This document shows, in pieces, positions 7,377 through 15,931 of a stretch of 64,000 bases of DNA. How positions within the stretch are numbered: the stretch's first letter is position 1; each line of letters opens with the position of its first letter. The stretch covers positions 2,232,001 to 2,296,000 of the forward strand of contig CAVYOE010000001.1 of the NCBI GenBank assembly GCA_963770155.1. Direction: 5' to 3'. Under the pieces are notes generated by a model. That model did not search any database and was not told the origin of the DNA. It saw only the letters and a program-made list of their open reading frames with translations. Made by a program: the position numbers and the translations under genes. This DNA is from CAVYOE01 sp963770155. Its GTDB lineage: Bacteria; Actinomycetota; Thermoleophilia; Solirubrobacterales; 70-9.

Positions 7377-8827
7377 TCCTCGCGATCGACCAGGGGACGA
7401 CCGGGACCACCTGCCTGGTCTTCGATGACACGGGGCAGATCGCGGGCCGTTCCTACAGCGAGTTCGAGCAGCACTTTCCGCGCCCGGGCTGGGTCGAGCA
7501 CGACGCCGCCGAGATCTGGGAGGTGACGCGCAAGGTCGCTGTCGGCGCCCTCACCGACGCCCGGGTACAGGGCGGCGACCTGGCCGGGATTGGGATCACG
7601 AACCAGCGCGAGACCGTGGTTGCCTGGGACCCGGAAACCGGCGAGCCGGTTCACCGGGCGCTGGTCTGGCAGGACCGCCGCACCGCCGGCCGCTGTGACG
7701 AGTTGCGCGAGGCCGGTCACGAACAGCTCGTCCACGACCGAACCGGGCTCGTGATCGACCCCTACTTCTCCGGGACGAAGATCGAGTGGCTGCTCGGCAA
7801 CGCCGAGATTCCGGAGCGCACCGTCTTCGGCACGATCGACTCGTGGCTGGTGTTCAAGCTGACCGGCCGTCACGTCACCGACTACAGCAATGCATCGCGG
7901 ACGATGCTGTTCGACATCCGAGAGCTGCGCTGGGATCTCGAGCTCTGTGGGCTGCTCAACGTCGATCCGGAGCGGCTGCCGGAGCCGGCTTCTTCCTCGG
8001 AGGTCTACGGCACGACGGCAGAGTTCGGGGGGGAGGTCCCCGTCTGCGGCCTCGCCGGGGACCAGCAGGCCGCCCTCTTTGGACAGGCCTGCCACCGCAG
8101 TGGCGAGGCCAAGAACACCTACGGAACCGGCAGCTTCGTGCTTCAGAACACCGGCACCAAGGCCGCCGACCCCGGCGAGGGCCTGCTGACGACCGTCGCG
8201 TGGGGTCTCGCCGGCGCTGTTACGTACGCGCTCGAGGCCGCAGTGTTCGTGACCGGCGCCGCCGTCCAGTGGTTGCGCGACGAGCTCGAGATCATCACCG
8301 ATGCATCTGAGACTGAGGCACTCGCGGCCTCGCTCGAGTCCAACGACGACGTCTACTTCGTTCCGGCGCTGACCGGGCTCGGGTCGCCGCACTGGGACCC
8401 CTACGCGCGCGGCACGATTGTCGGCCTCACCCGGGGCAGCGGCCGTGCCCACCTGGCGCGGGCGGCCCTCGAGTCGATCGCCTACCAGACCGTCGATGCT
8501 GTCCGGGCACAGGAGGCGACCTCGGGTGAGCCGCTCCCTTCGCTGAAGGCGGACGGCGGCGCGGTCGCGAACAGGTGGCTGATGCAGTTCCAGGCGGACG
8601 TGCTCGGGGTCCCGGTGATCGTGCCCGAGATCTCGGAGACCACCGCGCTCGGCGCCGCCTATCTGGCCGGGATCGCAGCGGGCAGCTGGACAGGGGAGGA
8701 GGTGCGGGAGATGTGGAAAGAGGCGGCGACCTATGAGCCCCAGATGGCCGTGGACGAGCGCGAGGAGCTGCTGGGGCGCTGGCGGGAGGCCGTAGAGCGT
8801 TCTCGTGCCTGGGTGAAGTCCCCGTAA
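7373..8827 (+). CDS. glpK: Glycerol kinase
   Basis: Phosphorylates glycerol to sn-glycerol 3-phosphate with ATP (FGGY family). The phosphate-binding motif AIDQGTTGTTCLVFD opens the protein; WVEHDAAEIWE, NQRETVVAWD, WQDRRTA, PYFSGTKIEWLL, NTYGTGSFVLQNTG and LKADGGAVANRWLMQFQAD are all glycerol-kinase signatures. With the TTG at 7373 the protein is 484 residues, close to the usual 490-500; the TTG overlaps the upstream TGA (TTGA). A longer reading from 7292 would add an unrelated N-terminus over the previous gene. The acyltransferase that follows uses glycerol-phosphate-derived lipids, a sensible neighbour. Confidence 0.93.
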   Translation: MILAIDQGTTGTTCLVFDDTGQIAGRSYSEFEQHFPRPGWVEHDAAEIWEVTRKVAVGALTDARVQGGDLAGIGITNQRETVVAWDPETGEPVHRALVWQDRRTAGRCDELREAGHEQLVHDRTGLVIDPYFSGTKIEWLLGNAEIPERTVFGTIDSWLVFKLTGRHVTDYSNASRTMLFDIRELRWDLELCGLLNVDPERLPEPASSSEVYGTTAEFGGEVPVCGLAGDQQAALFGQACHRSGEAKNTYGTGSFVLQNTGTKAADPGEGLLTTVAWGLAGAVTYALEAAVFVTGAAVQWLRDELEIITDASETEALAASLESNDDVYFVPALTGLGSPHWDPYARGTIVGLTRGSGRAHLARAALESIAYQTVDAVRAQEATSGEPLPSLKADGGAVANRWLMQFQADVLGVPVIVPEISETTALGAAYLAGIAAGSWTGEEVREMWKEAATYEPQMAVDEREELLGRWREAVERSRAWVKSP

Positions 8828-8862
8828 CCCCCGCCTGGGGCGAGGGTAAACACACCTAGCGC

Positions 8863-9645
8863 GTGCCTGAAGCCAAGCTCAAGCCACAGGTCTACAAGGA
8901 CCCGCGCCCGGAGACCTATTTCACGCGCTTTCACGAGCGCGCCCGGCGCGGGATCGGTTGGACCTACGAGTTGGTCCGGGTTCTCCTCACGCTGCCGACG
9001 ATCCTCGTCTTCCGCAGCCGGGGGATCGGGGTCGAGAACGTGCCCGCCCATGGCCCGGCGATCGTCACCCCCAACCACTTCAGCCAGATGGACCACTTCT
9101 TTGCCGCGGTCTTTCTCCGCCGCAAGGTCCAGTTCATGGCCAAGTCGCAGCTGTTCACGAACCCGATTCTCACCTACATCTTCACTCACGGCGGTGTCTT
9201 CCCGGTGCGGCGCGGATACAACGACGAAGAGGCCTTCAAGACCGCTCACACGATCCTCGGCAGCAACCGCTGCGTGCTCATGTACGCGGAAGGGGGCCGG
9301 TCGCGCAGCCGCGAGCTCGGCGAGCCCAAGCGCGGGGTCGGCAAGCTTGCGCTCGAGACCGGGGTGCCGGTCGTCCCCTGCGCGATTCACGGGTCGGCCG
9401 CGGTGCGGGGATGGAAGCGGTTCCAGTTCCCCAAGGTGACCATTCAGTACGGCGAGCCGCTGACGTTCCCGGCGGTCGAGAACCCGACGCGCGAACAGCA
9501 GCAGGAAGTTGCCGACAAGGTCTTCGACGAAGTTCGCAAGCTCTACGTCGCCCTCGAAGAGAAGGGGCGGCGGGGCGTGCTCAAGTCACTTCGTGAGCGG
9601 GTTCCCGAGGCCTCGCCGGCCGAGGCGAAGCCTCACTCCTCGTAG
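8863..9645 (+). CDS. Lysophospholipid acyltransferase (1-acylglycerol-3-phosphate acyltransferase-like)
   Basis: PlsC-type acyltransferase of 260 residues; transfers an acyl chain to a lysophospholipid during membrane lipid synthesis. The catalytic HX4D motif is NHFSQMD (His72, Asp77); the substrate-binding EGGRSRS motif follows at 143-149 and PVRRG at 114-118. A hydrophobic stretch near residues 36-50 may anchor it to the inner membrane face. GTG start at 8863. Gene order kinase then acyltransferase suggests a glycerolipid unit. Its last 13 bases overlap the end of the convergent hydrolase gene. GPAT versus AGPAT specificity cannot be fixed from motifs alone. Confidence 0.88.
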   Translation: MPEAKLKPQVYKDPRPETYFTRFHERARRGIGWTYELVRVLLTLPTILVFRSRGIGVENVPAHGPAIVTPNHFSQMDHFFAAVFLRRKVQFMAKSQLFTNPILTYIFTHGGVFPVRRGYNDEEAFKTAHTILGSNRCVLMYAEGGRSRSRELGEPKRGVGKLALETGVPVVPCAIHGSAAVRGWKRFQFPKVTIQYGEPLTFPAVENPTREQQQEVADKVFDEVRKLYVALEEKGRRGVLKSLRERVPEASPAEAKPHSS

Positions 9646-10562
9646 CGGGACTCGAGCTTCGCCCAGAACTCCGGGTCGTGGCTGGGCACGATGATCGTGT
9701 ACGGGTACTCCTGGCGGAAGAGCTTCAGTTCCTGGACCGAGCGGTGCCAGGCGTGCTCGTCGAGGATGCGGCCCGGCGGCGGCCCGTCCTCGAGCTGGCG
9801 ATGCGTGTAGATCGCGTCGCCGGCGACGATGAAGTCACGGCGCGGCAGCCTCAGGATCACCGACATGTGGCCGGCGCTGTGCCCCGGTGTGTAGGCGAGG
9901 CGGATGCTGCCGTCGCCGAAGAGGTCATAGGTGCGGCCGAAGGACCCGTACGAGTTGATGTCGAGGTACTCCTCGTCCTCGAAGTCGATCAGCCGGTAAT
10001 CGAAGACGTGATCGAAGTGGGCGGTCCGGTATCCGCGCAGCGCCGGTCGCTTGTCCAGGGTGGCTGCGTCCCATTCGGCCGCTGTGATGACGAAGGTCGA
10101 GTCGGGGAACTCCGACATTGCCGAGGCGTGGTCCATGTGGAGGTGGGTCATGACCACGGTCCCGACCTGGCGCGGGTCGAGCCCCATCGTCCGCAGGCGG
10201 CTGGGGACGTCCTCGCCGACCTCCAGTGAGAAGCCGCCGAACCGCTGCAGAAGCCGCCCCATGTTCTGACGCGGGTCCGTTGCGACTGACGGGTGCAGCC
10301 CGGTGTCGATCAGGATCAGCCCCGCGCTCGGATGCCGCACCAGAAAGGCCGGGCAGGGAATTGTCCAGTAGCGCTTCTTGCTGACGCCGACCCCATACGA
10401 CCGCAGGCCCGAGAAGGGGCCTCCGCTGGTCTCGAACTGCTCCGGGGGCTGGTTTCCGACACCGGCGATCATCGGCTCGACCACGACGCTCGCGCCGGCA
10501 CGCCCACCCGGCAGGGGCCCCTCGAGCGGAATCGCGTCTGCGTGTACGGCCACGGGGCACAT
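9633..10562 (-). CDS. Metallo-beta-lactamase-fold hydrolase, N-acyl-homoserine-lactonase-like
   Basis: 309 residues with the dinuclear zinc motif MTHLHMDHAS (His140, His142, Asp144, His145), a further ligand in YTPGHSAGHMSV, the bridging Asp in FIVAGDAIY and a final His in VPSHDPEFW. The arrangement, with LILIDTGLHP before the HXHXDH motif, resembles AiiA/AttM-type lactonases that open acyl-homoserine lactone rings, but related proteins hydrolyse other lactones. No signal peptide is seen. The gene is divergent from an SDR gene 17 bases away and convergent with the acyltransferase. Lactonase specificity is inference. Confidence 0.78.
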   Translation of the reverse strand: MCPVAVHADAIPLEGPLPGGRAGASVVVEPMIAGVGNQPPEQFETSGGPFSGLRSYGVGVSKKRYWTIPCPAFLVRHPSAGLILIDTGLHPSVATDPRQNMGRLLQRFGGFSLEVGEDVPSRLRTMGLDPRQVGTVVMTHLHMDHASAMSEFPDSTFVITAAEWDAATLDKRPALRGYRTAHFDHVFDYRLIDFEDEEYLDINSYGSFGRTYDLFGDGSIRLAYTPGHSAGHMSVILRLPRRDFIVAGDAIYTHRQLEDGPPPGRILDEHAWHRSVQELKLFRQEYPYTIIVPSHDPEFWAKLESRYEE

Positions 10563-10579
10563 ATTCTCCGTTTTTGCGG

Positions 10580-11434
10580 ATGTCAGACCGCTCGTCCTCG
10601 CAAATCTTCGCCTCGGGCCTGCTTGAAGGTCAGATATGCGTGGTTTCAGGCGCGGGGACCGGCCTGGGCAAGGCCACCGCGGTCGAGCTGGCGGCGCTCG
10701 GCGCGACCGTGATCGGCTGCGGCCGGCGCACGGAACCGCTCGAGGAGACCGCCAAGCTGATCGCCGACGCGGGCGGCAAGGCCGAAACCGAAGCCCTCGA
10801 CATCCGCGACGCCGAGGCGGTTGATCGCCTCTTCGACGGCGTGCTCGAGCGCCATGGCCGGCTCGACCTGCTCGTCAACAACGCAGGCGGCCAATTCATG
10901 AGTCCCGCCGAGGCAATCACGCCGAAGGGGTTCTGGACGGTGATCGAGCTCAACGTCCAGGGCACCTGGCTCATGACCCACGCCGCGGCGACCAAGGCAT
11001 TCATCCCCCAGCAAGGCGGCAAGGTGATCAGCGTCACCCTCTCCCCGCACAACGGGATGCCGGGCATGGTCCACTCCGGGGCGGCGCGGGCCGCGGTCGA
11101 GAACATGATGCGCACCCTCTCGATCGAGTGGGCCCGGTTCGGAATCAAGCTCTGCGCCGTGGCGCCCGGCCAGTTCGGGACGGAGACGATGCGCACCAAG
11201 TATCCGAAGGTGGTGGTGGAGAACGTCGAGCGCTCGATCCCGGCGGGACGTGTCGGCGAACCCGAGGAGATGGCCTGGCTGATCGCCTATCTCGCCTCGC
11301 CGGCAGGTGACTTCTTCTCGGGCGCGGTCCTGACGATCGACGGTGCCCGGGACAACTGGTTCGGCCCCTGGCCGCCCCCGGGTCTTGCCGACGAGTCCGG
11401 AGCACCGCCGGTAGAGGCGCGCCGCGACGACTAG
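10580..11434 (+). CDS. Short-chain dehydrogenase/reductase, enoyl-CoA-reductase-like
   Basis: 284-residue SDR with the nucleotide-binding motif SGAGTGLGKATAVEL (about 22-36), NNAGGQF and LNVQGTW. Where most SDRs have a YXXXK catalytic pair it has VHSGAARAAVENM, a block also found in peroxisomal trans-2-enoyl-CoA reductase (PECR) and dienoyl-CoA reductases, so an acyl-CoA substrate is likely. The C-terminal part (RVGEPEEMAWLIAYLASPAGDFFSGAVLTIDG) is standard SDR. ATG at 10580 gives a clean start; a TTG six bases upstream is the alternative. Cytosolic, probably in fatty-acid metabolism like many genes here. Confidence 0.82.
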   Translation: MSDRSSSQIFASGLLEGQICVVSGAGTGLGKATAVELAALGATVIGCGRRTEPLEETAKLIADAGGKAETEALDIRDAEAVDRLFDGVLERHGRLDLLVNNAGGQFMSPAEAITPKGFWTVIELNVQGTWLMTHAAATKAFIPQQGGKVISVTLSPHNGMPGMVHSGAARAAVENMMRTLSIEWARFGIKLCAVAPGQFGTETMRTKYPKVVVENVERSIPAGRVGEPEEMAWLIAYLASPAGDFFSGAVLTIDGARDNWFGPWPPPGLADESGAPPVEARRDD

Positions 11435-11444
11435 CCGTGCCTGG

Positions 11445-11470
11445 CGCAGGGCGCAACTACCGCCCCTGCG
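11445..11470 (+). terminator. Weak hairpin after the SDR gene
   Basis: CGCAGGGCG and CGCCCCTGCG face each other across a seven-base loop just behind the SDR stop codon, with one bulged C. No T-run follows, so it may be a weak or Rho-assisted terminator. It also separates the SDR gene from the secreted CAP gene. Confidence 0.35.
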
Positions 11471-11514
11471 ATGTGCTTACCTAGTCGAGCACGGCCCGAG
11501 ACAGGAGGCAGGCG

Positions 11515-12222
11515 TTGAAACTGAGCAAGATCACAGCGGTACTCGTAGTTGCCGCGACGGCACTGGTGGCCCTGCCGGCGAGCGCGTCGGCCGCGGAGTC
11601 GTGCGTCTTCCAGTTCGACAAGGCGACCGATGCGAACCAGGAGCGGCTCGAGAACTCACTCCTCTGTCTCGTCAACGTCTACCGGCTTCGCAGCGGTCTG
11701 GCGGCGCTACCCAAGGACACCCGGTTGGCGGCGGCTGCCCGCGGCCACAGCGACGACATGTTCAACCGAAACTTCTTCGACCACACCAACCCTGACGGAG
11801 CCGGGCCCGGGACCAGGGCGATGGCCGCCGGCTATCCCGGCGGGGCGGGAGAGAACATCGCCATGAACATCGAAGGGCACGTGTTCAAGCTGTTCGACCA
11901 GTGGCGCAACAGCCCCGGCCACAACCAGAACATGCTCAGCTCCTTCTATAGAGCCGCTGGCTTCGGGGTCCGGCGCGGTTGCTGCCCGCAAGGTCCCGAG
12001 GGGGCCATCGGTACGCAGAAGTTCGGCCTGGCGCCGGCGAACACCGTCTATACGGGACTCGACCTCTACGCGAACAACGAGGCGTGCGCCAAAGCCAAGA
12101 CCAAGGCGATCCTCGGCAAGGAGCGGCTCAAGAAGAAGAAGGGCGATGCAAAGAGCCGCCTCAAGAGCGAGATCCGCAATGCCCGAAAGCGCGCGGCGCG
12201 GATCTGCAAGCCGCCGGTCTAG
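11515..12222 (+). CDS. Secreted CAP-domain protein
   Basis: 235 residues with an N-terminal signal peptide (hydrophobic core 8-20, cleavage probably after ASASA near residue 26). The CAP/SCP domain follows: LLCLVNVYRLRSGLAALP, AAAARGHSDDMFNRNFFDH, GENIAMNIEGHVFKLFDQW and SPGHNQNMLSS, with the conserved His and Glu residues of the CAP cavity. Bacterial CAP proteins are exported and of mostly unknown biochemical role. A Lys/Arg-rich C-terminal region (about 195-235, KERLKKKKGDAKSRLKSE) may bind wall polymers. The TTG start is supported by AGGAGG at 11503-11508, six bases upstream. A second CAP gene follows five bases after the stop. Confidence 0.87.
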   Translation: MKLSKITAVLVVAATALVALPASASAAESCVFQFDKATDANQERLENSLLCLVNVYRLRSGLAALPKDTRLAAAARGHSDDMFNRNFFDHTNPDGAGPGTRAMAAGYPGGAGENIAMNIEGHVFKLFDQWRNSPGHNQNMLSSFYRAAGFGVRRGCCPQGPEGAIGTQKFGLAPANTVYTGLDLYANNEACAKAKTKAILGKERLKKKKGDAKSRLKSEIRNARKRAARICKPPV

Positions 12223-12226
12223 CTGT

Positions 12227-12988
12227 ATGTCTGTCTTGACCAGGCGAGCTTCAATAGCGGCAGCCGCGGCGATTGCGGCCTGCCTGGCGGCAATGCCCGC
12301 CACGGCTTCCGCTGACGTCGCTTGCACCAACGACGAGCTGATCGCCGATAACACCAGCCCGGCAAACCTGGCCGCTGTCGAAACGGCGCTCTTGTGCCTG
12401 GTGAACGCGCACCGCCAGGCGCACGGTCTCCCGCGGCTTGCCAGGGACACCAACCTCGACGAGGCTGCCCGGGCTCACAGTGTCGACATGAACACCCGCG
12501 ACTTTTTCGCTCACAACAGCCCGGACCCGGGCGGGACCACCCCGACCCAGCGCGCGGCAGCAGCCGGCTACACCACGGGAAACGTCGGTGAAAACATTGC
12601 GATGACCGGAGGCTTCCCGCCGGACCCCCGGATGTACGGGACAGCCTGGTCGTTGTTCGAGGAGTGGCGAACCAGCACCCTCGGCCATAACGAGCAGATG
12701 CTCAACGCTGCCTGGGTCGCCACCGGCCATGGCGTCGATACTCCGTGCTGGTGCAGTGGGTTGGACTACCCCGGGGTGATGGGAACCCAGATGTTCGGCT
12801 CCGCCCCTGCCGACACGACCGACACCGGGCCTTACAACTTCGCACCGCTACCGGCACCGAAGACGACCGAGCCCCCTGCCGCAGCTCCGAGTCCGAGCAC
12901 CGGCAGGAAGAGGAAGAAATGCAGGAAGGGCTTCCGCCCCAAGAAGGTCAGGGGCAAGCGGAAGTGCGTGCGGCGTAAGAAGAAGTAG
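12227..12988 (+). CDS. Secreted CAP-domain protein with Lys/Cys-rich C-terminal tail
   Basis: 253 residues: signal peptide (MSVLTRRASIAAAAAIAACL, cleavage near ATASA), then a CAP domain with LLCLVNAHRQAHGLPRLA, AARAHSVDMNTRDFFAHNSP, GENIAM and LGHNEQMLNAAW. A Pro/Ala-rich linker (about 208-224) leads to a strongly basic tail with KKCRKGFRPKKVRGKRKCV, in which two cysteines are spaced CX14C. The same tail design recurs in the beta-helix protein at 13976. Probably a paralogue of the upstream gene by tandem duplication, though the tails differ. ATG 12227 is chosen because it starts the signal peptide; the longer frame upstream only overlaps the first CAP gene. Confidence 0.86.
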   Translation: MSVLTRRASIAAAAAIAACLAAMPATASADVACTNDELIADNTSPANLAAVETALLCLVNAHRQAHGLPRLARDTNLDEAARAHSVDMNTRDFFAHNSPDPGGTTPTQRAAAAGYTTGNVGENIAMTGGFPPDPRMYGTAWSLFEEWRTSTLGHNEQMLNAAWVATGHGVDTPCWCSGLDYPGVMGTQMFGSAPADTTDTGPYNFAPLPAPKTTEPPAAAPSPSTGRKRKKCRKGFRPKKVRGKRKCVRRKKK

Positions 12989-12995
12989 GGCGCGG

Positions 12996-13838
12996 CTAAG
13001 ACATCATCCCGACGAACTGTCCGCCGGTGACGTTTAGCACCTGGCCGTGGACGTAGTTCGCCAGCGGTGAGCACAGGAAGAGCACCGGGCCGGCGGCCTC
13101 CTCGGGCTGGGCCGGGCGGCCGAGCGGGATCACCATCGAGGCCATTGCCCGCATCTGCTCAGGGATGCCGAGCTCGACCTCCTCCTTGCTGGTACCGGCT
13201 GCCTCCATCGTCTCGCCCTTCTCCTTCGCCTGGGTCAGGCGGGTCTCGACGAAACCGAAAGCGACCGCGTTTACGTTGATCTTGAACTGCCCCCATTCCT
13301 TCGCCAGGGTCTTGGTCAGCCCGACGACCCCGGCCTTGGCCGAGGAGTAGTTGGCCTGGCCCGCGTTGCCCATCGTGCCCGAGATCGAGGAGATGTTGAC
13401 GATCTTGCGAAAGACCTCCTCGCCCTTGCCCTTCTCCTCCTTGGCGGCGTCGCGCATGATCGGTGCCACAGCGCGGACCAGCTTGAACGGGACGACGGTG
13501 TGGATGTCGAGCATTGCCTGGAACTGCTCGTCGGTCATCTTGTGGACGACGCTGTCCCAGGTGTAGCCGGCGTTGTTGACGAGGATGTCGACCGTGCCGA
13601 ACTCGTCGACGGCCTTCTTCACCAGCTTGTCGGGGACGCCCTTGCGGGTGAGGTCACCGGCGTAGACGGCGGTCTCGCCCTCGATCTCGTTGGCGGCTTC
13701 CTTGGCGACGTCGCCGTCGAGGTCGTTGATCAGCACCTTCGCGCCCTCGCTGGCGAACAGCTCGGCCGTGGCGCGGCCGATGCCTCGCGCAGAACCGGTG
13801 ATGATCGCGCTCTTTCCGTCGAGCATTCCCAAGGTCAT
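12996..13838 (-). CDS. Short-chain dehydrogenase, 3-oxoacyl-ACP reductase-like
   Basis: SDR of 280 residues. NAD(P)-binding motif ITGSARGIGRATAEL (about 14-28), NNAGYTWDS, and the catalytic Ser-Tyr-Lys set in NISSISGTMGNAGQANYSSAKAGV. The end, VLFLCSPLANYVHGQVLNVTGGQ, is typical of FabG-like enzymes. An insertion around 195-235 with EKGETMEAAGTSKEEVE is longer than in FabG of E. coli, and is seen in actinobacterial FabG homologues that work on acyl-CoAs or ACPs. ATG 13838 has GAGGAGGA almost abutting; ATG 13826 (MLDGKSA) is the other possible start. Ends eight bases from the convergent CAP gene. Confidence 0.85.
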   Translation of the reverse strand: MTLGMLDGKSAIITGSARGIGRATAELFASEGAKVLINDLDGDVAKEAANEIEGETAVYAGDLTRKGVPDKLVKKAVDEFGTVDILVNNAGYTWDSVVHKMTDEQFQAMLDIHTVVPFKLVRAVAPIMRDAAKEEKGKGEEVFRKIVNISSISGTMGNAGQANYSSAKAGVVGLTKTLAKEWGQFKINVNAVAFGFVETRLTQAKEKGETMEAAGTSKEEVELGIPEQMRAMASMVIPLGRPAQPEEAAGPVLFLCSPLANYVHGQVLNVTGGQFVGMMS

Positions 13839-13852
13839 TCCTCCTCGTAGAA

Positions 13853-13879
13853 GCGGGTTCCCTGAGGCGGGTTCCCTGA
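13853..13879. repeat. Direct repeat of 13 bases upstream of fabG-like gene
   Basis: GCGGGTTCCCTGA occurs twice (13853-13865 and 13867-13879), a 14-base period, within the 137-base divergent gap between the SDR and beta-helix genes. It could be a regulator site or a small duplication. Confidence 0.5.
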
Positions 13880-13975
13880 AGTTGATGGGGTCGGGATTCT
13901 TATCGCTTTCCTGGCCACCGAGCCAGTCAGGTTCCTACCGGCCCCGCCCGCATCGCGAGGAGTACGCTTTACAGC

Positions 13976-15085
13976 GTGAGACCAGGGTGGAAGAGCAGGG
14001 TGATCGGGATCGCCCTCGTGGCAAGCGCGGCGATGCTCGCCGGAGCTGCGCCGGCCGGTGCCGCGACCTACTACGCGACGCCGAGCCCTGCGGGCGGGGC
14101 CGACTGCTCGGCCGGCAACCCGTGCTCGATCGGCATGGCCGCGACCATGACTTTGGCTGGCACGGACGCGGACTTCGTTCTCCTCGCTCCGGGCACCTAC
14201 ACGCTGAGCGGCGATCTGTTCTTCGAGGGCACGGTGCAGCCGCGAGACGCCGGCACCCGGCCCGTCCTCCAGGGCAGCGACAAGACGATCAACACCGACG
14301 CAGGGGACAAGCTCCGCGACCTGCGCATCGAGATCTCCGGGCTTGGAGCGGGAATCGGCGCCATCGACCTGAGCGGAAACAGCACGACAAGCGCTACCCG
14401 CCTCGAGGTGGTCGTGAGCGGCGTCGGCGCGTACGGTGTTCGCGCCGGCGGCGACGCGTCGCTCCTGGACAGCGCCGTCTGGGTCACCTCGGATTCGGCC
14501 AAGGCCGTGGTCGCCGCGACAGACGGCGGCAACCTGCGCAATGTGACGGCGGTGGCGAGCGGCCCCAACTCGGTCGGCTTCCACGCCAACGGAACGACGG
14601 ATCTGGTGCAGAGCTCGACGATCTCCAACTCGATCTTCAGGGGCACGATGTTGGACCTGCTCGCGACGGCCGGTACCAGCGTCGACGTTTCCATCCACCA
14701 CTCCGACTTCGTCTCGGTGCTTGATTCCGATGGTGCGGGGACCGGCGCGGAGATCGACACCAGCGGCGGGGGCAATATCACCGGCACGCCGCTGTTCCGC
14801 AACGCCGCCGCCGGGGACTTCCACCAGTGCCCCGGCTCGCCGACGATCAATGCGGGCACCGCCACCGGGGTGCTGCCGGGAGACCTCGACCTCGATTTCG
14901 ACAACCGAAACCTCGGCGGCGCCCCCGACATTGGCGCCGATGAGTTCGCGACGGACCTGTGCACGGCGCCGGCGCCGCCCGCGGCTGCTCCAGTCGCCGC
15001 ACCGCGCAAGAAATGCAAGAAGGGCCGCAAGTTGGTCAGGCGCAAGGGCAAGCTGCGGTGCGTCAAGAAGAAAAAGAAGAAGTAG
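13976..15085 (+). CDS. Secreted parallel beta-helix protein with Lys/Cys-rich C-terminal tail
   Basis: 369 residues. Signal peptide to about residue 29 (SAAMLAGAAPAGA), then TYYATPSPAGGADCSAGNPCSI, a start often seen in right-handed beta-helix (polysaccharide-lyase-like, choice-of-anchor Q) proteins, followed by short repeats of Val/Ile-rich strands and Asn/Ser turns to about residue 300, and DIGADEFATDLC. No catalytic residues can be named, so it is probably a structural or polysaccharide-binding surface protein. The tail has KKCKKGRKLVRRKGKLRCV then a lysine run; the two Cys have the same CX14C spacing as in the CAP protein at 12227. GTG start. Confidence 0.78.
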   Translation: MRPGWKSRVIGIALVASAAMLAGAAPAGAATYYATPSPAGGADCSAGNPCSIGMAATMTLAGTDADFVLLAPGTYTLSGDLFFEGTVQPRDAGTRPVLQGSDKTINTDAGDKLRDLRIEISGLGAGIGAIDLSGNSTTSATRLEVVVSGVGAYGVRAGGDASLLDSAVWVTSDSAKAVVAATDGGNLRNVTAVASGPNSVGFHANGTTDLVQSSTISNSIFRGTMLDLLATAGTSVDVSIHHSDFVSVLDSDGAGTGAEIDTSGGGNITGTPLFRNAAAGDFHQCPGSPTINAGTATGVLPGDLDLDFDNRNLGGAPDIGADEFATDLCTAPAPPAAAPVAAPRKKCKKGRKLVRRKGKLRCVKKKKKK

Positions 15086-15089
15086 AGCG

Positions 15090-15908
15090 CTAGCTCGCGG
15101 CGTCCGGCGGCGGCGCCATCCACAGCCGGTAGGGGAACAGGGTCTCGAACCCCATGTCCTCGTACAGCGATGCCCCCATGTGCGAGGCCTGGAGCGAGAC
15201 GAATCTGCCGCCGAGCTCGAGGCCGGCGTTCGATGCTGCCGCGGTGACGGCGCGGGCGAGGCCATTGCCTCGCGCCTTCTCCAGCACCCCCACCCAGTAG
15301 ATGCCGGCGGCCCCGTCGGTGACGATCGTCAGCGCCGCCGCGGCCGGCTCGTCGCCGAGGTAACCGACGAACGCGGCGAGGTTGTCGGCGCCGAAGCCCT
15401 CGTAGTCGGTGTAGAGCGAGAACAGCTCCGGCGGGAACTCGAGGCTCTTGTAAGCCTCGGCGGTGACGCTCCAGTAGTCGCGGACGCCCTCGCCACCCGT
15501 GATCCGTTCCAGGCGCGCGTCTTCGGGGAGGTCCGGCTCGGCCGCTTCGCGGTCGAGGACCATTTGGGGCATCTCGTAGACGTGATGCAGGCCGGCGTCG
15601 CCGGCTGCGACGGCCATGTCCTCGTCCTCGGGGCGCTCTCCGCGGAGGAAGAAGCTGAAGCCGCGGCCGCGGCCTCCGAAGAACCCCTTGGCCCGGGCGA
15701 CCGCGCCCTTGGCATCGGCCCCGTCATCGACTCGGAACGCCACGTTGGCGATCGCCGGGTGGTCATGGCTCTGCGCGAGGAGAATGAGCCCGTCTTCCTC
15801 AACCATGACCGCCTCCGGTTCGAGCGCACTCATCTGCGCCGAGGCATGGGCGAGATTGAGGTGGGCGGCGGCGATGCGCTGATCAGGAATGCCGGCGTCC
15901 GCGGTCAT
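15090..15908 (-). CDS. GNAT-family N-acetyltransferase
   Basis: 272 residues; the C-terminal half is a GNAT domain with the acetyl-CoA pyrophosphate-binding loop LEKARGNGLARAVT and the following ASHMGASLYEDMGFE strand-helix. The N-terminal half looks like a degenerate second GNAT-like domain (AHASAQMSALEPEAVMV, FRVDDGADAKGAVARAKGFF). Such proteins acetylate amines on small molecules or proteins; the substrate is unknown. The gene is convergent with the beta-helix gene (four bases apart). Confidence 0.75.
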   Translation of the reverse strand: MTADAGIPDQRIAAAHLNLAHASAQMSALEPEAVMVEEDGLILLAQSHDHPAIANVAFRVDDGADAKGAVARAKGFFGGRGRGFSFFLRGERPEDEDMAVAAGDAGLHHVYEMPQMVLDREAAEPDLPEDARLERITGGEGVRDYWSVTAEAYKSLEFPPELFSLYTDYEGFGADNLAAFVGYLGDEPAAAALTIVTDGAAGIYWVGVLEKARGNGLARAVTAAASNAGLELGGRFVSLQASHMGASLYEDMGFETLFPYRLWMAPPPDAAS

Positions 15909-15931
15909 GGCGAGCAGACGTTATGCCCCGC

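Noticed and set aside
8828..8862. Terminator between glpK and the acyltransferase
   Set aside because: CCCCGCCTGGGGCG gives only a very short stem and no T-run; the genes are probably co-transcribed.
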